Assembly: GCF_000961885.1 (NCBI RefSeq)
Contig: NZ_JZKH01000070.1
Span: 1 to 43,735, forward strand
From: Streptomyces rubellomurinus
GTDB taxonomy: Bacteria; Actinomycetota; Actinomycetes; Streptomycetales; Streptomycetaceae
Reading direction: 5' to 3'
DNA: 43,735 bases
Shown: piece after piece, positions 1 to 8,900 of the stretch
Position numbering within the stretch: the first letter of the stretch is position 1
Layout: each line of letters starts with the position of its first letter
Translations under genes and position numbers: made by a program
Notes under the pieces: generated by a model
Seen by the model: the letters and a program-made list of their open reading frames with translations, nothing else
Databases searched by the model: none
What the model was told of the DNA's origin: nothing

Positions 1-237
1 GCCGCGACCTGGCGCACCTCGGCGGCCGACCCGCAGGCCACGGCCAGCTGGCGGCTCGACGGCGGCACCGTCGTCCGCGAGGAACGCGTCGCCGCGACCG
101 GCGCGATCGCCTCCACCCGCTACACCGTGCGGGCCGACGGCACCCTCGACGAATCCTGGCCCGGCGCCGGCGCCGCCTCCCCCACCAGCCCACCCCCAGC
201 CGCCGCCCCCGCCCCACCCACCGCCCCCACGGGCTGA
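1..237 (+). CDS. C-terminal fragment of an unidentified protein
   Basis: Frame 1 is open from the window edge to a TGA at 235-237, giving the last 78 residues of a protein that begins outside the window. The visible part has a short beta-rich-looking stretch (SWRLDGGTVVREERV, then STRYTVRADGTLDESW) followed by a Pro/Ala/Thr-rich tail. I do not recognise the family. Codon usage (nearly all third positions G or C) supports real coding. It converges on the methyltransferase gene ending at 907, with the hairpin-repeat array filling the space between them. Confidence 0.6.
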   Translation, partial: AATWRTSAADPQATASWRLDGGTVVREERVAATGAIASTRYTVRADGTLDESWPGAGAASPTSPPPAAAPAPPTAPTG

Positions 238-251
238 CCCCCACCGGCGCT

Positions 252-892
252 GGAAGTCGGCCGGGCCGACATCCGGTGCAGGCTGCGCCCCAGCCGCAGC
301 GCCCGTGCGCGAGAAGTCGAAGGGGTCGACTTCTCGCGCAGCTGGGGCCCCCAGCCGACCGGCCGCATGGGGCCACGGGGTCAGCTAGAACACTGATGCG
401 CAGGAAGTCGGACGGGCCGACATCCGGTGCGGGCCGCCGGCCTGGCCAAACCACGATCAGCCGCCGCCCACCGAGAAAACGATGGCGCGCGGGAAGTCGG
501 GCCGGCCGACTTCCCGCGCAGGCGAGGCCGACGAAGCAGATGGCTCGCGCCCTGGGAGGCCGACTCCAGCACGAGAAGTCGGACGGGCCGACTTCCTGCG
601 CAGGCACCCGGGTGGGCCGGCTTCCGACGCAGGCCGTCGTAGGCAAGGCATGGGATCAGCTGACGCCCTGGCCGGGCGGGGGTGGGAGGGGCCGACTTCG
701 TGCGCAGATGGCAGGGTCCGGGCCCGGGAGGCCGAGCGCGGCGTGAGAAGTCGGAGGGGCCGACTTCCTGTGGGGGTGGGGAAGCCTGGGCTTGGCCGCG
801 CAGGGGGTCGCGCGGGCCGACTTTCCTGTTGGGGGGCGGCGAGGCTCGGGCTTGGTTGCGCAGGAAGTCGGAGGGGCCGACTTCCTGCGCAA
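252..892 (+). repeat. array of about ten palindromic hairpin repeats
   Basis: The 669-base gap between convergent genes holds about ten copies of GGAAGTCGG-(5 nt)-CCGACTTCC, usually followed by TGCGCAGG. Clear hairpins: 252-274 (one mismatch), 307-339 (14-bp perfect arms), 403-425 (one mismatch), 487-519 (14-bp perfect arms), 575-595 (8-bp arms), 747-767 (8-bp arms), 856-892 (16-bp perfect arms). Degenerate or half copies lie near 610-632, 684-706 and 803-830. Start-to-start spacing is irregular, about 37 to 92 bases. The five-base loop reads NNNGG on the plus strand in all well-preserved copies, so the array is directional. Arm bases differ between copies but stay paired: 307-339 has GAGAAGTCGA/TCGACTTCTC where 487-519 has GGGAAGTCGG/CCGACTTCCC. 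No convincing gene lies here. Possible roles are transcript 3' ends, a protein-binding site cluster, or a non-autonomous mobile palindrome. Confidence 0.85.
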
Positions 893-906
893 GGAGCGCA
901 GCGGGG

Positions 907-1713
907 TCAGGCGGTGGTGACGGCGTAGAAGGCTACGGCGGCTGCGGCGCCGACGTTGAGGGAGTCGATGCCGTGGGCCATGGGGATGCGGACGGGGTGG
1001 TCGGCGGCGGCGAGGGCGGCGGGGGTGAGGCCGTCGCCTTCGGCGCCGAGCATGAGGGCGGCCTTGGGGAGGCGCTGGGGAGTGAGCTCGGCGAGGTCGA
1101 CGGCGGTGTCGGCCGGGGTGAGGGCGAGCAGGCTGAAGCCCGCCTCGCGGACGGTGGTGAGGGCGGCCGGCCAGGGTTCGAGGCGGGCGTACGGGACGGC
1201 GAAGACGGCGCCCATCGAGACCTTGACGGCCCGCCGGTAGAGCGGGTCCGCGCAGTCGGGCGAGAGCAGGACGGCGTCCATGCCGAGGGCGGCCGCGCTG
1301 CGGAAGATCGCGCCGAGGTTGGTGTGGTCGACCAGGCCTTCGAGGACGGCGACCCGGCGGGCTCCGGCGAGGAGTTCGGCGGCGGCCGGGAGGGGCTTGC
1401 GCTCCATCGAGGCGAGCGCGCCGCGGTGGACGTGGTAGCCGGTGACGGCTTCGGCGAGGCCCGGCTCGACGACGTGGACGGGGGCGTCGGCCTCGGCGAT
1501 GACGTCGGCCATCACCTCCAGCCACTTGGGGGTCAGCAGCATCGACCGCATCCGGTAGCCGGCGGCGAGGGCGCGGCGGATGACCTTCTCCCCCTCGGCG
1601 ATGAACAGGCCCTCGGCCGGTTCGCGGCGGCGGCGCAGTTCGACGTCGGTGAGGCCGGTGTAGTCGGCGAGGCGCGGGTCGGCGGGGTCGGTGACGGTGC
1701 TGGGTTCGGACAC
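907..1713 (-). CDS. TrmH/SpoU-family RNA 2'-O-methyltransferase
   Basis: The 268-residue product is a SPOUT-class RNA methyltransferase that transfers a methyl group from SAM to a ribose 2'-OH. The three TrmH motifs are visible: motif 1 in LEGLVDHTNLGAIFRSA (the conserved N and R), motif 2 LMLGAEGDGL, and motif 3 IPMAHGIDSLNVGAAAAVAFY near the C-terminus. The N-terminal ~80 residues look like the RNA-binding substrate domain common in this family. The GTG at 1711-1713 begins VSEPSTVTDPADPR and is preceded closely by an AGG; upstream residues read as non-coding. The substrate (tRNA or 23S rRNA) cannot be read from sequence. A paralogue lies at 39358-40224. Divergent from the phosphatase gene, with an 89-base shared promoter gap. 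Confidence 0.9.
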   Translation of the reverse strand: MSEPSTVTDPADPRLADYTGLTDVELRRRREPAEGLFIAEGEKVIRRALAAGYRMRSMLLTPKWLEVMADVIAEADAPVHVVEPGLAEAVTGYHVHRGALASMERKPLPAAAELLAGARRVAVLEGLVDHTNLGAIFRSAAALGMDAVLLSPDCADPLYRRAVKVSMGAVFAVPYARLEPWPAALTTVREAGFSLLALTPADTAVDLAELTPQRLPKAALMLGAEGDGLTPAALAAADHPVRIPMAHGIDSLNVGAAAAVAFYAVTTA

Positions 1714-1802
1714 CCTGCGATCTTGCCAAGCCGGGGCGGGGAAGGCCAAACGGTGGACCGGGCGGGGTGGTCCCGAGCCAGCAGGGGTGCAAATATGACC
1801 GT

Positions 1803-4538
1803 ATGGCCCGTTCCCCGGGCCGATCCTGGGCTCCGTCGGCCTCTGGTGCTCCTGGCTCCGCCGACTCCTCCGGTGGTCGCCCACGCGGTCGGCACCAGCT
1901 GCACCGCGCGAAGCCGCCGCGGTCGACGCGGCACCGGTCGGTGGCCGGGCAGGTCTTCGCGCTGCAACTGCTCGTCGTCCTGCTGCTGGTGGCGGGGGCC
2001 GTCGTGGCACTGGTGGTGCAGTCGCACAACGACGCCGACAACGAGGCCCGGAACCGGTCGGTGGCGGTCGCGCAGGCCTTCGCCAACTCGCCGGGCATCG
2101 TGGACGCGCTGCGCTCCCCCGATCCGACCGCGGTCCTGCAGCCGAAGGCGCAGTCCGTCCGGGTCTCCTCGGGCGTGGACTTCGTCGTGGTGCTGAACAA
2201 CCAGGGCATCCGGTACACCCACCCGAACCCGGCCCGGATCGGCCAGAAGTTCATCGGCACCTACGAGCCCGCGCTGCGCGGCGAGGTGGTGACCCAGCAC
2301 CTGACCGGCACGCTGGGCCCGCTGGTGCAGGCGGTGGTCCCGGTGTACGCGCCGGACGGCTCGGTGGTCGGGCTGGTGTCGGCGGGCGTCACCCTGAGCA
2401 ACGTCTCGACCGCGAGCGAGCGCCAGCTGCCGGTGGTCCTCGGCGCCGCGGCGGGCGCGATCGGGCTGGCCACGCTCGGCACGGCACTGATCAGCCGGCG
2501 GCTGCGGCGGCAGACGCACGGGCTGGGCCCGGTCGAGATGACCCGGATGTACGAGCACCACGCGGCGGTGCTGCACGCGGTGCGCGAGGGCGTCATGATC
2601 GTCACCGACGGGCGGCTGCTGCTCTGCAACGACGAGGCGCGCCGACTGCTCGACCTGCCGCCGGACGCGGAGGGCCGGCCGGTCGCCGAGCTGGGCCTGG
2701 AGCCCGTCCCGCTGGCGCTGCTGACCGCCGGGCGGCCGGTGAGCGACGAGGTGGTGATGGCCGGGGAGCGGCTGATCGCGGTGAACGTCCGGCTCACCGA
2801 CCAGGCGGGCGGCCCGCCGGGCTGCGTGGCCACGCTGCGTGACTCCACCGAGCTGCTGGCGCTGACCGGGCGGGTCGAGACCGCGCAGCACCGGCTGAAG
2901 CTGCTGTACGACGCCGGGGTGACGGTGGGCAGCACGCTGGACGTGACCACGACGGCGGAGGAGCTGGCGCAGGTCGCGGTGCCGCGGTTCGCGGACTTCG
3001 TCACGGTCGACCTCGCCGAGCAGGTGCTGACCGGCGAGGAGCCCCCGCCGGGCGCCTCGCTGGGCCGGATGCGGCGCGCGGCCTTCGCCGGGGTGCGGAC
3101 GGACGGGCCGTTCCACCCGGTGGGCACGGTGCTGGACGTCGTCCCCGAGACGCCGCTGGCCGGGGCGCTGGACAGCGGTGAGCCCGGTCTGGAGCCGCAC
3201 CTGACCGAGGCGGACGACTGGCGGCTGCAGGACCCGGAGCGCTCGGCGCAGGTGCTGGAGTACGGCGTGCACTCGCTGCTCCGGGTGCCGATGCGGGCGC
3301 GCGGGGTGCTGCTGGGGGTGGCGCGGTTCTGGCGGGCGCAGCGGGCGGAGCCGTTCGAGCCGGACGACCTGGCGCTGGCCGAGGAGCTGGTGGCGCACGC
3401 GGCGGTGTGCGTGGACAACGCGCGGCGGTACACCCGGGAACACGCGATGGCGGTGACGCTGCAGCACAGCCTGCTGCCGCGCAGCCTGCCGCAGCAGAAC
3501 GCGCTGGACGTCGCGTACCGCTACCTGCCGGCCCAGGCCGGGGTGGGCGGGGACTGGTTCGACGTGATCCCGCTGCCGGGGGCGCGGGTGGCGCTGGTGG
3601 TGGGGGACGTGGTGGGGCACGGGCTGCACGCGGCGGCGACCATGGGGCGGCTGCGCACGGCGATCCACAACTTCTCGACGCTCGACCTGCCGCCGGACGA
3701 ACTGCTCGGGCACCTGGACGAGTTGGTGAACCGGATCGACCAGGAGGAGGCGGCCGGCGAGGGCACCGGGCTGGCCGGGGCGACCTGCCTGTACGCGATC
3801 TACGACCCGGTGTCGCGCCGCTGCACGCTGGCTAGCGCCGGGCACCCGGCGCCGGCCGTGGTGGATCCGCAGGGCCGGGTGGTCTTCGCCGAGCTGCCGA
3901 CCGGGCCGCCGCTCGGGCTGGCGGCGCTGCCGTTCGAGGCCGTCGAGCTGGAGCTGGCGGAGGGCAGCCGGCTGGTGCTGTTCACCGACGGCCTGGTGGT
4001 TGACCGCACCCGGGATCTGGACACCGGGCTGGAGCTGCTGCGCTCCTCGCTGGCCGGGCCGGCGCGCACGCCCGAGCAGACCTGCGCCGACCTGCTCGGG
4101 GCGCTGCTGCCGGCGGATCCGCAGGACGACATCGCGCTGCTGGTGGCGCAGACCAGGGTGCTGCCGGCGGACCACGTGGCGGAGTGGGAGGTGTCGCCCG
4201 ATCCGGCGGCGGTGGGCGGCGTCCGGGCGGCGGTGGCGCGGCGGCTGGCGGAGTGGGGGCTGGACGAGGCGGCGTTCGTCACCGAGCTGATCCTGAGCGA
4301 GCTGGTGACCAACGCGATCCGGTACGGCTCCGGGCCGATCCGGGTGCGGCTGCTGCGGGACCGGTCGCTGATCTGCGAGGTGGCGGACGGCAGCAGTACC
4401 TCGCCGCACCTGCGGTACGCGGCGACCGAGGACGAGGGCGGGCGCGGGCTGTTCCTGGTCGCGCAGTTCGCGGACCGCTGGGGGACGCGGTACACGGCGA
4501 CCGGGAAGGTGATCTGGACGGAGCAGCCGCTGGAGTGA
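1803..4538 (+). CDS. membrane sensor SpoIIE-type phosphatase with PAS, GAF and HATPase domains
   Basis: A 911-residue regulator. Domain order: Arg-rich N-terminus; membrane helix about 51-73; an extracytoplasmic single-CACHE-like sensor about 74-206 resembling CitA/DcuS input domains; second helix about 209-230; PAS about 250-356; GAF about 363-542; PP2C/SpoIIE phosphatase about 546-786 with metal-site motifs GGDWFDV, GDVVGHG, FTDGLV and DDIALLV; and a C-terminal RsbW-like HATPase about 796-908 with N box ELVTNAIRYG and glycine box EDEGGRGLFLV. By family, such proteins dephosphorylate anti-anti-sigma factors and may also act as anti-sigma kinases, linking a ligand signal to sigma factor release. 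No sigma, anti-sigma or STAS gene lies nearby, so the target is unknown. The ATG at 1803 is preferred; an in-frame GTG at 1767 is possible. No strong ribosome site is seen. Confidence 0.9.
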   Translation: MARSPGRSWAPSASGAPGSADSSGGRPRGRHQLHRAKPPRSTRHRSVAGQVFALQLLVVLLLVAGAVVALVVQSHNDADNEARNRSVAVAQAFANSPGIVDALRSPDPTAVLQPKAQSVRVSSGVDFVVVLNNQGIRYTHPNPARIGQKFIGTYEPALRGEVVTQHLTGTLGPLVQAVVPVYAPDGSVVGLVSAGVTLSNVSTASERQLPVVLGAAAGAIGLATLGTALISRRLRRQTHGLGPVEMTRMYEHHAAVLHAVREGVMIVTDGRLLLCNDEARRLLDLPPDAEGRPVAELGLEPVPLALLTAGRPVSDEVVMAGERLIAVNVRLTDQAGGPPGCVATLRDSTELLALTGRVETAQHRLKLLYDAGVTVGSTLDVTTTAEELAQVAVPRFADFVTVDLAEQVLTGEEPPPGASLGRMRRAAFAGVRTDGPFHPVGTVLDVVPETPLAGALDSGEPGLEPHLTEADDWRLQDPERSAQVLEYGVHSLLRVPMRARGVLLGVARFWRAQRAEPFEPDDLALAEELVAHAAVCVDNARRYTREHAMAVTLQHSLLPRSLPQQNALDVAYRYLPAQAGVGGDWFDVIPLPGARVALVVGDVVGHGLHAAATMGRLRTAIHNFSTLDLPPDELLGHLDELVNRIDQEEAAGEGTGLAGATCLYAIYDPVSRRCTLASAGHPAPAVVDPQGRVVFAELPTGPPLGLAALPFEAVELELAEGSRLVLFTDGLVVDRTRDLDTGLELLRSSLAGPARTPEQTCADLLGALLPADPQDDIALLVAQTRVLPADHVAEWEVSPDPAAVGGVRAAVARRLAEWGLDEAAFVTELILSELVTNAIRYGSGPIRVRLLRDRSLICEVADGSSTSPHLRYAATEDEGGRGLFLVAQFADRWGTRYTATGKVIWTEQPLE

Positions 4539-4552
4539 CCGGCGCCCCAACA

Positions 4553-4593
4553 CGCGGAGTGGGAAGTCGGACCGGCCGACTTCCCACTCCGTG
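4553..4593 (+). repeat. isolated copy of the GGAAGTCGG hairpin repeat
   Basis: GGAGTGGGAAGTCGG (4556-4570) pairs perfectly with CCGACTTCCCACTCC (4576-4590) around the loop ACCGG; pairing extends to 4553/4593 with one G-T pair. The core and loop match the 252-892 array, but the outer arm (GGAGTG) differs from TTGCGCA there while remaining paired. Like the array, it lies just after a plus-strand gene and between convergent genes. It could act as a terminator for either strand, but no T-run follows. Confidence 0.8.
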
Positions 4594-4612
4594 AACCGTC
4601 CTGCCGACCGTC

Positions 4613-5860
4613 CTACGGGCGGAAGGCGGCGGCCAGGACGTTGACGACGTCGCCGATGACGATCACCGCGGGCGGCTTGACGCCCTCGGCCGCGACGACC
4701 TCGCCGACCGTGCCGAGGGTGGCGTCGACCCGGCGCTGGGCCGCGGTGGTGCCCTCCTGGACGACCGCGACCGGGGTGTCGGCCGGCCGGCCGTACTCGA
4801 TCAGCCGGGCCGCGATGGCGCCGATCTTGTCCACCGCCATCAGCAGCACCAGGGTGCCGCTCATCTTCGCGGCGGCCTCCCAGTTGGTGAGCGAGCGCTC
4901 GTCGTCCGGGCCGACGTGGCCGGAGATCACGGTGAACTCGTGGGTCAGGCCGCGGTGGGTGACCGGGACGCCGGCCGCCGCCGGGACGCTGATCGAGCTG
5001 GAGATGCCCGGGACGACGGTGACCGGGATGCCCTCCTCGGCGCAGGCCAGCAGCTCCTCGCCGCCGCGCCCGAAGACGTACGGGTCGCCGCCCTTGAGCC
5101 GCACCACGAACCGGCCCGCCTTGGCGTGCTCGATCAGGGTGCGGTTGATCGCCTCCTGGGCCATGAACCGGCCGTAGGGGATCTTGGAGGCGTCGATGAC
5201 CTCGACGTGCTCGGGCAGCTCGGCGAGCAGCTCGCGCGGGGCGAGGCGGTCGGTGACGACCACGTCGGCGTCGGCGAGCAGCCGGCGGCCGCGCACGGTG
5301 ATCAGGTCCGGGTCGCCGGGGCCGCCGCCGACCAGGGCCACCCCGGCGCCGCGGGTGCGGTACTGGCGGGCGGCCAGCGAGCCGTCCCGCAGGCCGTCCA
5401 CGATCGCGTCGCGCAGGGCGGCGGAGTGGCGCGGGTCCCCGGTGAGGACGGCGACGGTGGCGCCCGCGTCGCGGCCGCTGGCCGGGGTCCAGGCGGTGGC
5501 GGCGGCGGCGTCGTCGCTGCGGGAGCAGAACACCCGCGCGCGCTCGGCCTCGGCGCTGACCGCCTCGTTGACCGCCTGGTCGTCGGTGGCGACCAGGGCG
5601 TACCAGGCGCCGGCCAGGTCGCCGTCCTGGTAGGGGCGGGCGTGCCAGGTGACCTCGCCCGCGTCGGCCATGGCCTGGACGGCCGGGGTGGTGGCCGGGG
5701 ATATCAGGTGCACCTCCGCGCCGGAGGCGATCAGGGCCGGCAGCCGCCGCTGCGCGACCTGGCCGCCGCCGACCACGACGACGCGGCGGCCGGCCAGCAG
5801 CAGGCCGACCGGGTAGGGCGTACGGCCCTCGGTGCTGGGGTGCGGGGTGGGCGCGGTCAT
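4613..5860 (-). CDS. cobA: uroporphyrinogen-III C-methyltransferase with siroheme-synthase N-domain
   Basis: A 415-residue CysG-like fusion. Residues about 15-165 form the precorrin-2 dehydrogenase part with the NAD motif VVVVGGGQVAQRR. Residues about 172-415 form the SUMT methyltransferase, with VALVGGGPGDPDLITVRG and RLKGGDPYVFGRGGEE. The enzyme methylates uroporphyrinogen III twice with SAM to give precorrin-2, the branch point to siroheme and cobalamin; the N-domain can oxidise precorrin-2 to sirohydrochlorin. The ATG at 5860 has AGGAG upstream. It follows the bluB-cobT fusion gene on the same strand with a 108-base gap that contains a hairpin, so co-transcription is uncertain. The gene could equally be called cysG. 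Confidence 0.93.
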   Translation of the reverse strand: MTAPTPHPSTEGRTPYPVGLLLAGRRVVVVGGGQVAQRRLPALIASGAEVHLISPATTPAVQAMADAGEVTWHARPYQDGDLAGAWYALVATDDQAVNEAVSAEAERARVFCSRSDDAAAATAWTPASGRDAGATVAVLTGDPRHSAALRDAIVDGLRDGSLAARQYRTRGAGVALVGGGPGDPDLITVRGRRLLADADVVVTDRLAPRELLAELPEHVEVIDASKIPYGRFMAQEAINRTLIEHAKAGRFVVRLKGGDPYVFGRGGEELLACAEEGIPVTVVPGISSSISVPAAAGVPVTHRGLTHEFTVISGHVGPDDERSLTNWEAAAKMSGTLVLLMAVDKIGAIAARLIEYGRPADTPVAVVQEGTTAAQRRVDATLGTVGEVVAAEGVKPPAVIVIGDVVNVLAAAFRP

Positions 5861-5913
5861 CGGCGGTGCTCCTGGTCGGGGGTGAGGGGGTGTGCGGATG
5901 GGACGGCGATACG

Positions 5914-5957
5914 CCGCTCCGCGGGCCGGCGCGCCCTCGGGCCGGTCCGCGGAGCGG
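5914..5957 (-). terminator. hairpin after bluB-cobT
   Basis: CCGCTCCGCGG (5914-5924) is an exact inverted repeat of CCGCGGAGCGG (5947-5957). The 22-base interior holds further GGCC pairing. It begins 11 bases past the cobT stop. No U-run follows on the minus strand, so it may act as a Rho-independent-like stop of the U-less kind or as an RNA 3'-end stabiliser. Confidence 0.5.
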
Positions 5958-5968
5958 TGACGGGTGCG

Positions 5969-8900
5969 TCAGGCCTTCTCGGTGACCCCGGCGGAGTCGA
6001 AGGTGGCTACATCGTGCATCGCGCGGGCCGCACTCTGCACCAGCGGGAGGGCCAGCAGGGCGCCGGTGCCCTCGCCGAGGCGCAGGTCGAGGTCGATCAG
6101 CGGACGCAGGCCGAGCTTCGCCAGCGCGGCCTGGTGGCCGGGCTCGGCGGAGCGGTGGCCGGCGATGCAGGCCGCCAGCACCTCGGGGGCGATCGCCTTG
6201 GCCACCAGCGCGGCCGAGCCGGCGATCACGCCGTCCAGCACCACCGGGGTGCGCAGCGAGGCGGCGCCCAGCAGGAAGCCGGCGATGGCCGCGTGCTCCA
6301 GGCCGCCGACCGCGGCGAGGACGCCGATCGGGTCCTCCGGGTCGGGCTGGTGCAGGGCCAGCGCGGCGCGGATGACCTCGACCTTGCGGGCGTGGGTCTC
6401 GTCGTCGATGCCGGTGCCGCGGCCGGTGACCTCGGCCGGGTCGAGGCCGGTGAACACCGAGATCAGGGCGGCCGAGGCGGTGGTGTTGGCGATGCCCATG
6501 TCGCCGGTGACCAGCGCCTTGTTGCCCGCCGCGACCAGGTCGCGGGCGGTCTCGATGCCGACCTCGATCGCCTTCAGGGCCTCCTCGCGGCTCATCGCCG
6601 GGCCCTGCGTCATGTCGTCCGTGCCGGGCTTGACCTTGCGCGGCAGCAGGCCGGTGGCGCGGCCCTGCTGGACGGCGTCCGGCAGGTCGGCGGCGACGCC
6701 GACGTCCACCACGCAGACCTCGGTGCCGATCTGCTTGGCGAAGGAGTTGATCACCGCTCCCCCGGCCAGGAAGTTGCCGACCATCTGGGCGGTCACCTCC
6801 TGCGGCCAGGGGGTGACGCCCTGGGCGTGCACGCCGTGGTCGCCCGCGAAGATCGCCACGCAGGCGGGCTCCGGGATCGGCGGCGGGCACTTGCGGGACA
6901 GGCCGCACAGCTGGGCGGAGATGATCTCCAGCATGCCGAGCGAGCCGGCGGGCTTGGTCATCCGCTTCTGCCGGTCCCAGGCCTCGCCGAGCGCCTTGGC
7001 GTCCAGCGGGCGGATGCCGCGCAGGGTGTCGGCCAGCAGGCTCTGCGGCTCCTCGCCGGGCAGCGCGCGGTTGCCGTACTGCTCCTCGTGGACCACCCAG
7101 GACAGCGGGCGCTTCTTCGCCCAGCCCTGCTGCTCCAGCTCGGGCTCGTCCGGGAAGGAGTCCACGAAGCCGACGCAGAGGTAGGCGACGACCTCCAGGT
7201 GCTCGGGCAGGCCCAGCTCGCGGACCAGCTCCTCGTCGTCGAAGAAGCTCACCCAGCCGACGCCCAGGCCCTCGGCGCGGGCGGCCAGCCAGAGGTTCTC
7301 CACGGCCAGGGCGGCGGAGTACGGGGCCATCTGCGGCTGGGTGTGGCGGCCCAGGGTGTGGCGGCCGCCGCGGGTTCGGTCGGCCGTCACCACGATGTTG
7401 ACCGGGGTGTCGAGGATGGCCTCGATCTTGATCTCGCGGAACTGCTTGGCGCGGCCCTTGGGCAGCGAGTCCGCGTACGCCTCGCGCTGGCGCTCGGCCA
7501 GGGCGTGCATCTTCTTGCGGGTCTTCGCGGAGCGGATCACCACGAAGTCCCACGGCTGCGAGTAGCCGACGCTGGGCGCGGTGTGGGCGGCCTCCAGGAC
7601 GCGGATCAGCACCTCGTGCGGGATCGGGTCCGGGCGGAAGCCGTTGCGGATGTCGCGGCGCTCGCGGATCACCTGGTGGACGGCGTCGCGGCCAGCCTCG
7701 TCGTAGCCGGGGGCGGCCGGGCCGCGCGGCTCGGCGGGCTCCTGGGGCTCCTCGGCGGCGGCCGAGCCCTCGGGCTGGTCCGGCTGCTCGGCGGGGGCGG
7801 GCTGCTCGGCGGCCGGCTCCTGGGCGGCGGGCTGCTCGGCGCCCGGCTGCTCGGCGGGGGCCTCCTCCTGGGCGGCCTCCGGCTCGGCGGCGGCCGGGGC
7901 GGCGGCCTCGGGGGCGGGCTGCTCGGCCTGCTCCGCCGCGACGGCCTGCGGAGCGTCGGCGGCCTGCGGAGCGTCGGCGGCCGCTGCGGGCTGCTCGGGC
8001 TGTTCCGGCTGCGGGGCCTGCTCGGCGGCGGGCTCCTCGGCGGCCCGGGGCTCGGCCGGCTGCTCGGCCTGCGCGGCCTGCTCGGCGGCGACCGGCTGCT
8101 GCTCCGGCGCGACGGCCTCGGCCGGCTGCTCCGCCACGGGCTGCTCGGCGGCGGCCTGCTCGGTGGCGGGCTCGACCGGCTCGGCGGCCTGGGCCTGCGC
8201 GGGCGCCTCGGCCTGCGCCGGCGCCTCCGGCTGGGGCTGCTCGCCCTCGGCGGCCGACTCGCCGACGGCCTGACCGGACGGCATCTCGCCGGTGCCGGCG
8301 GCGGTCTCGGCGACCGGCTCGACGACGGCCTGCTCACCCGGCTGCGCCTCGACAACCTGCTCGACACCCGGCTCGGCAACCGGCTCGACAGCCTGCTCGG
8401 CGTGCTCCGCCACGACGGCCTGCGGCGCGTCGGCGGCCGCTATGGGCGCGTGCTGCGGCTGCGCCGCCTCCGGCTCGACGGCCGGGGCCTGCTCGGCGGC
8501 CTCGACCGTGGGCAGGCCGTGCGGGGTGGGCGCGGCGAGGAAGGCGGAGATCCGGCGCGGCTGGCCGCCCTGGGCGGGGGCGTCGGCCTGCTCGGCCCCG
8601 CCCTCGACGGCGACGGCCTCGACGGCGGCGACCGCCTCGGCGGCCTGTTCGACGGCCACGGCCTCCACGGCGACCGTCTCCACGGCCACGGTTTCGACGG
8701 CGACGCCCTCGGCGGCCGGAGCCTCGGCCACGACGGCCTGCGGCGCGACCGCCTCGACGACCCCCGCGACCTCCGCCACCGGAGCGGCCTGGGCCGCCTC
8801 CGGCGTCTCGACGACCTCGACGACCTCGATCGCGCCGACCGTCTCGACGGTCAGCACGCCGTCGACCTGCGGCACGCCCGCCGGAGCCTGCGGGAAGCCC

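Noticed and set aside
252..892. Hairpin array as a CRISPR
   Set aside because: Repeat units are palindromic and degenerate, spacer lengths vary widely (single digits to about 70 bases), and no cas gene is nearby.
1533..7553. Very long minus-strand open frame spanning several genes
   Set aside because: It runs out of frame through the phosphatase, cobA and cobT genes, is dominated by Arg/Pro/Gly and has no domain. It is a high-GC shadow of the real genes.
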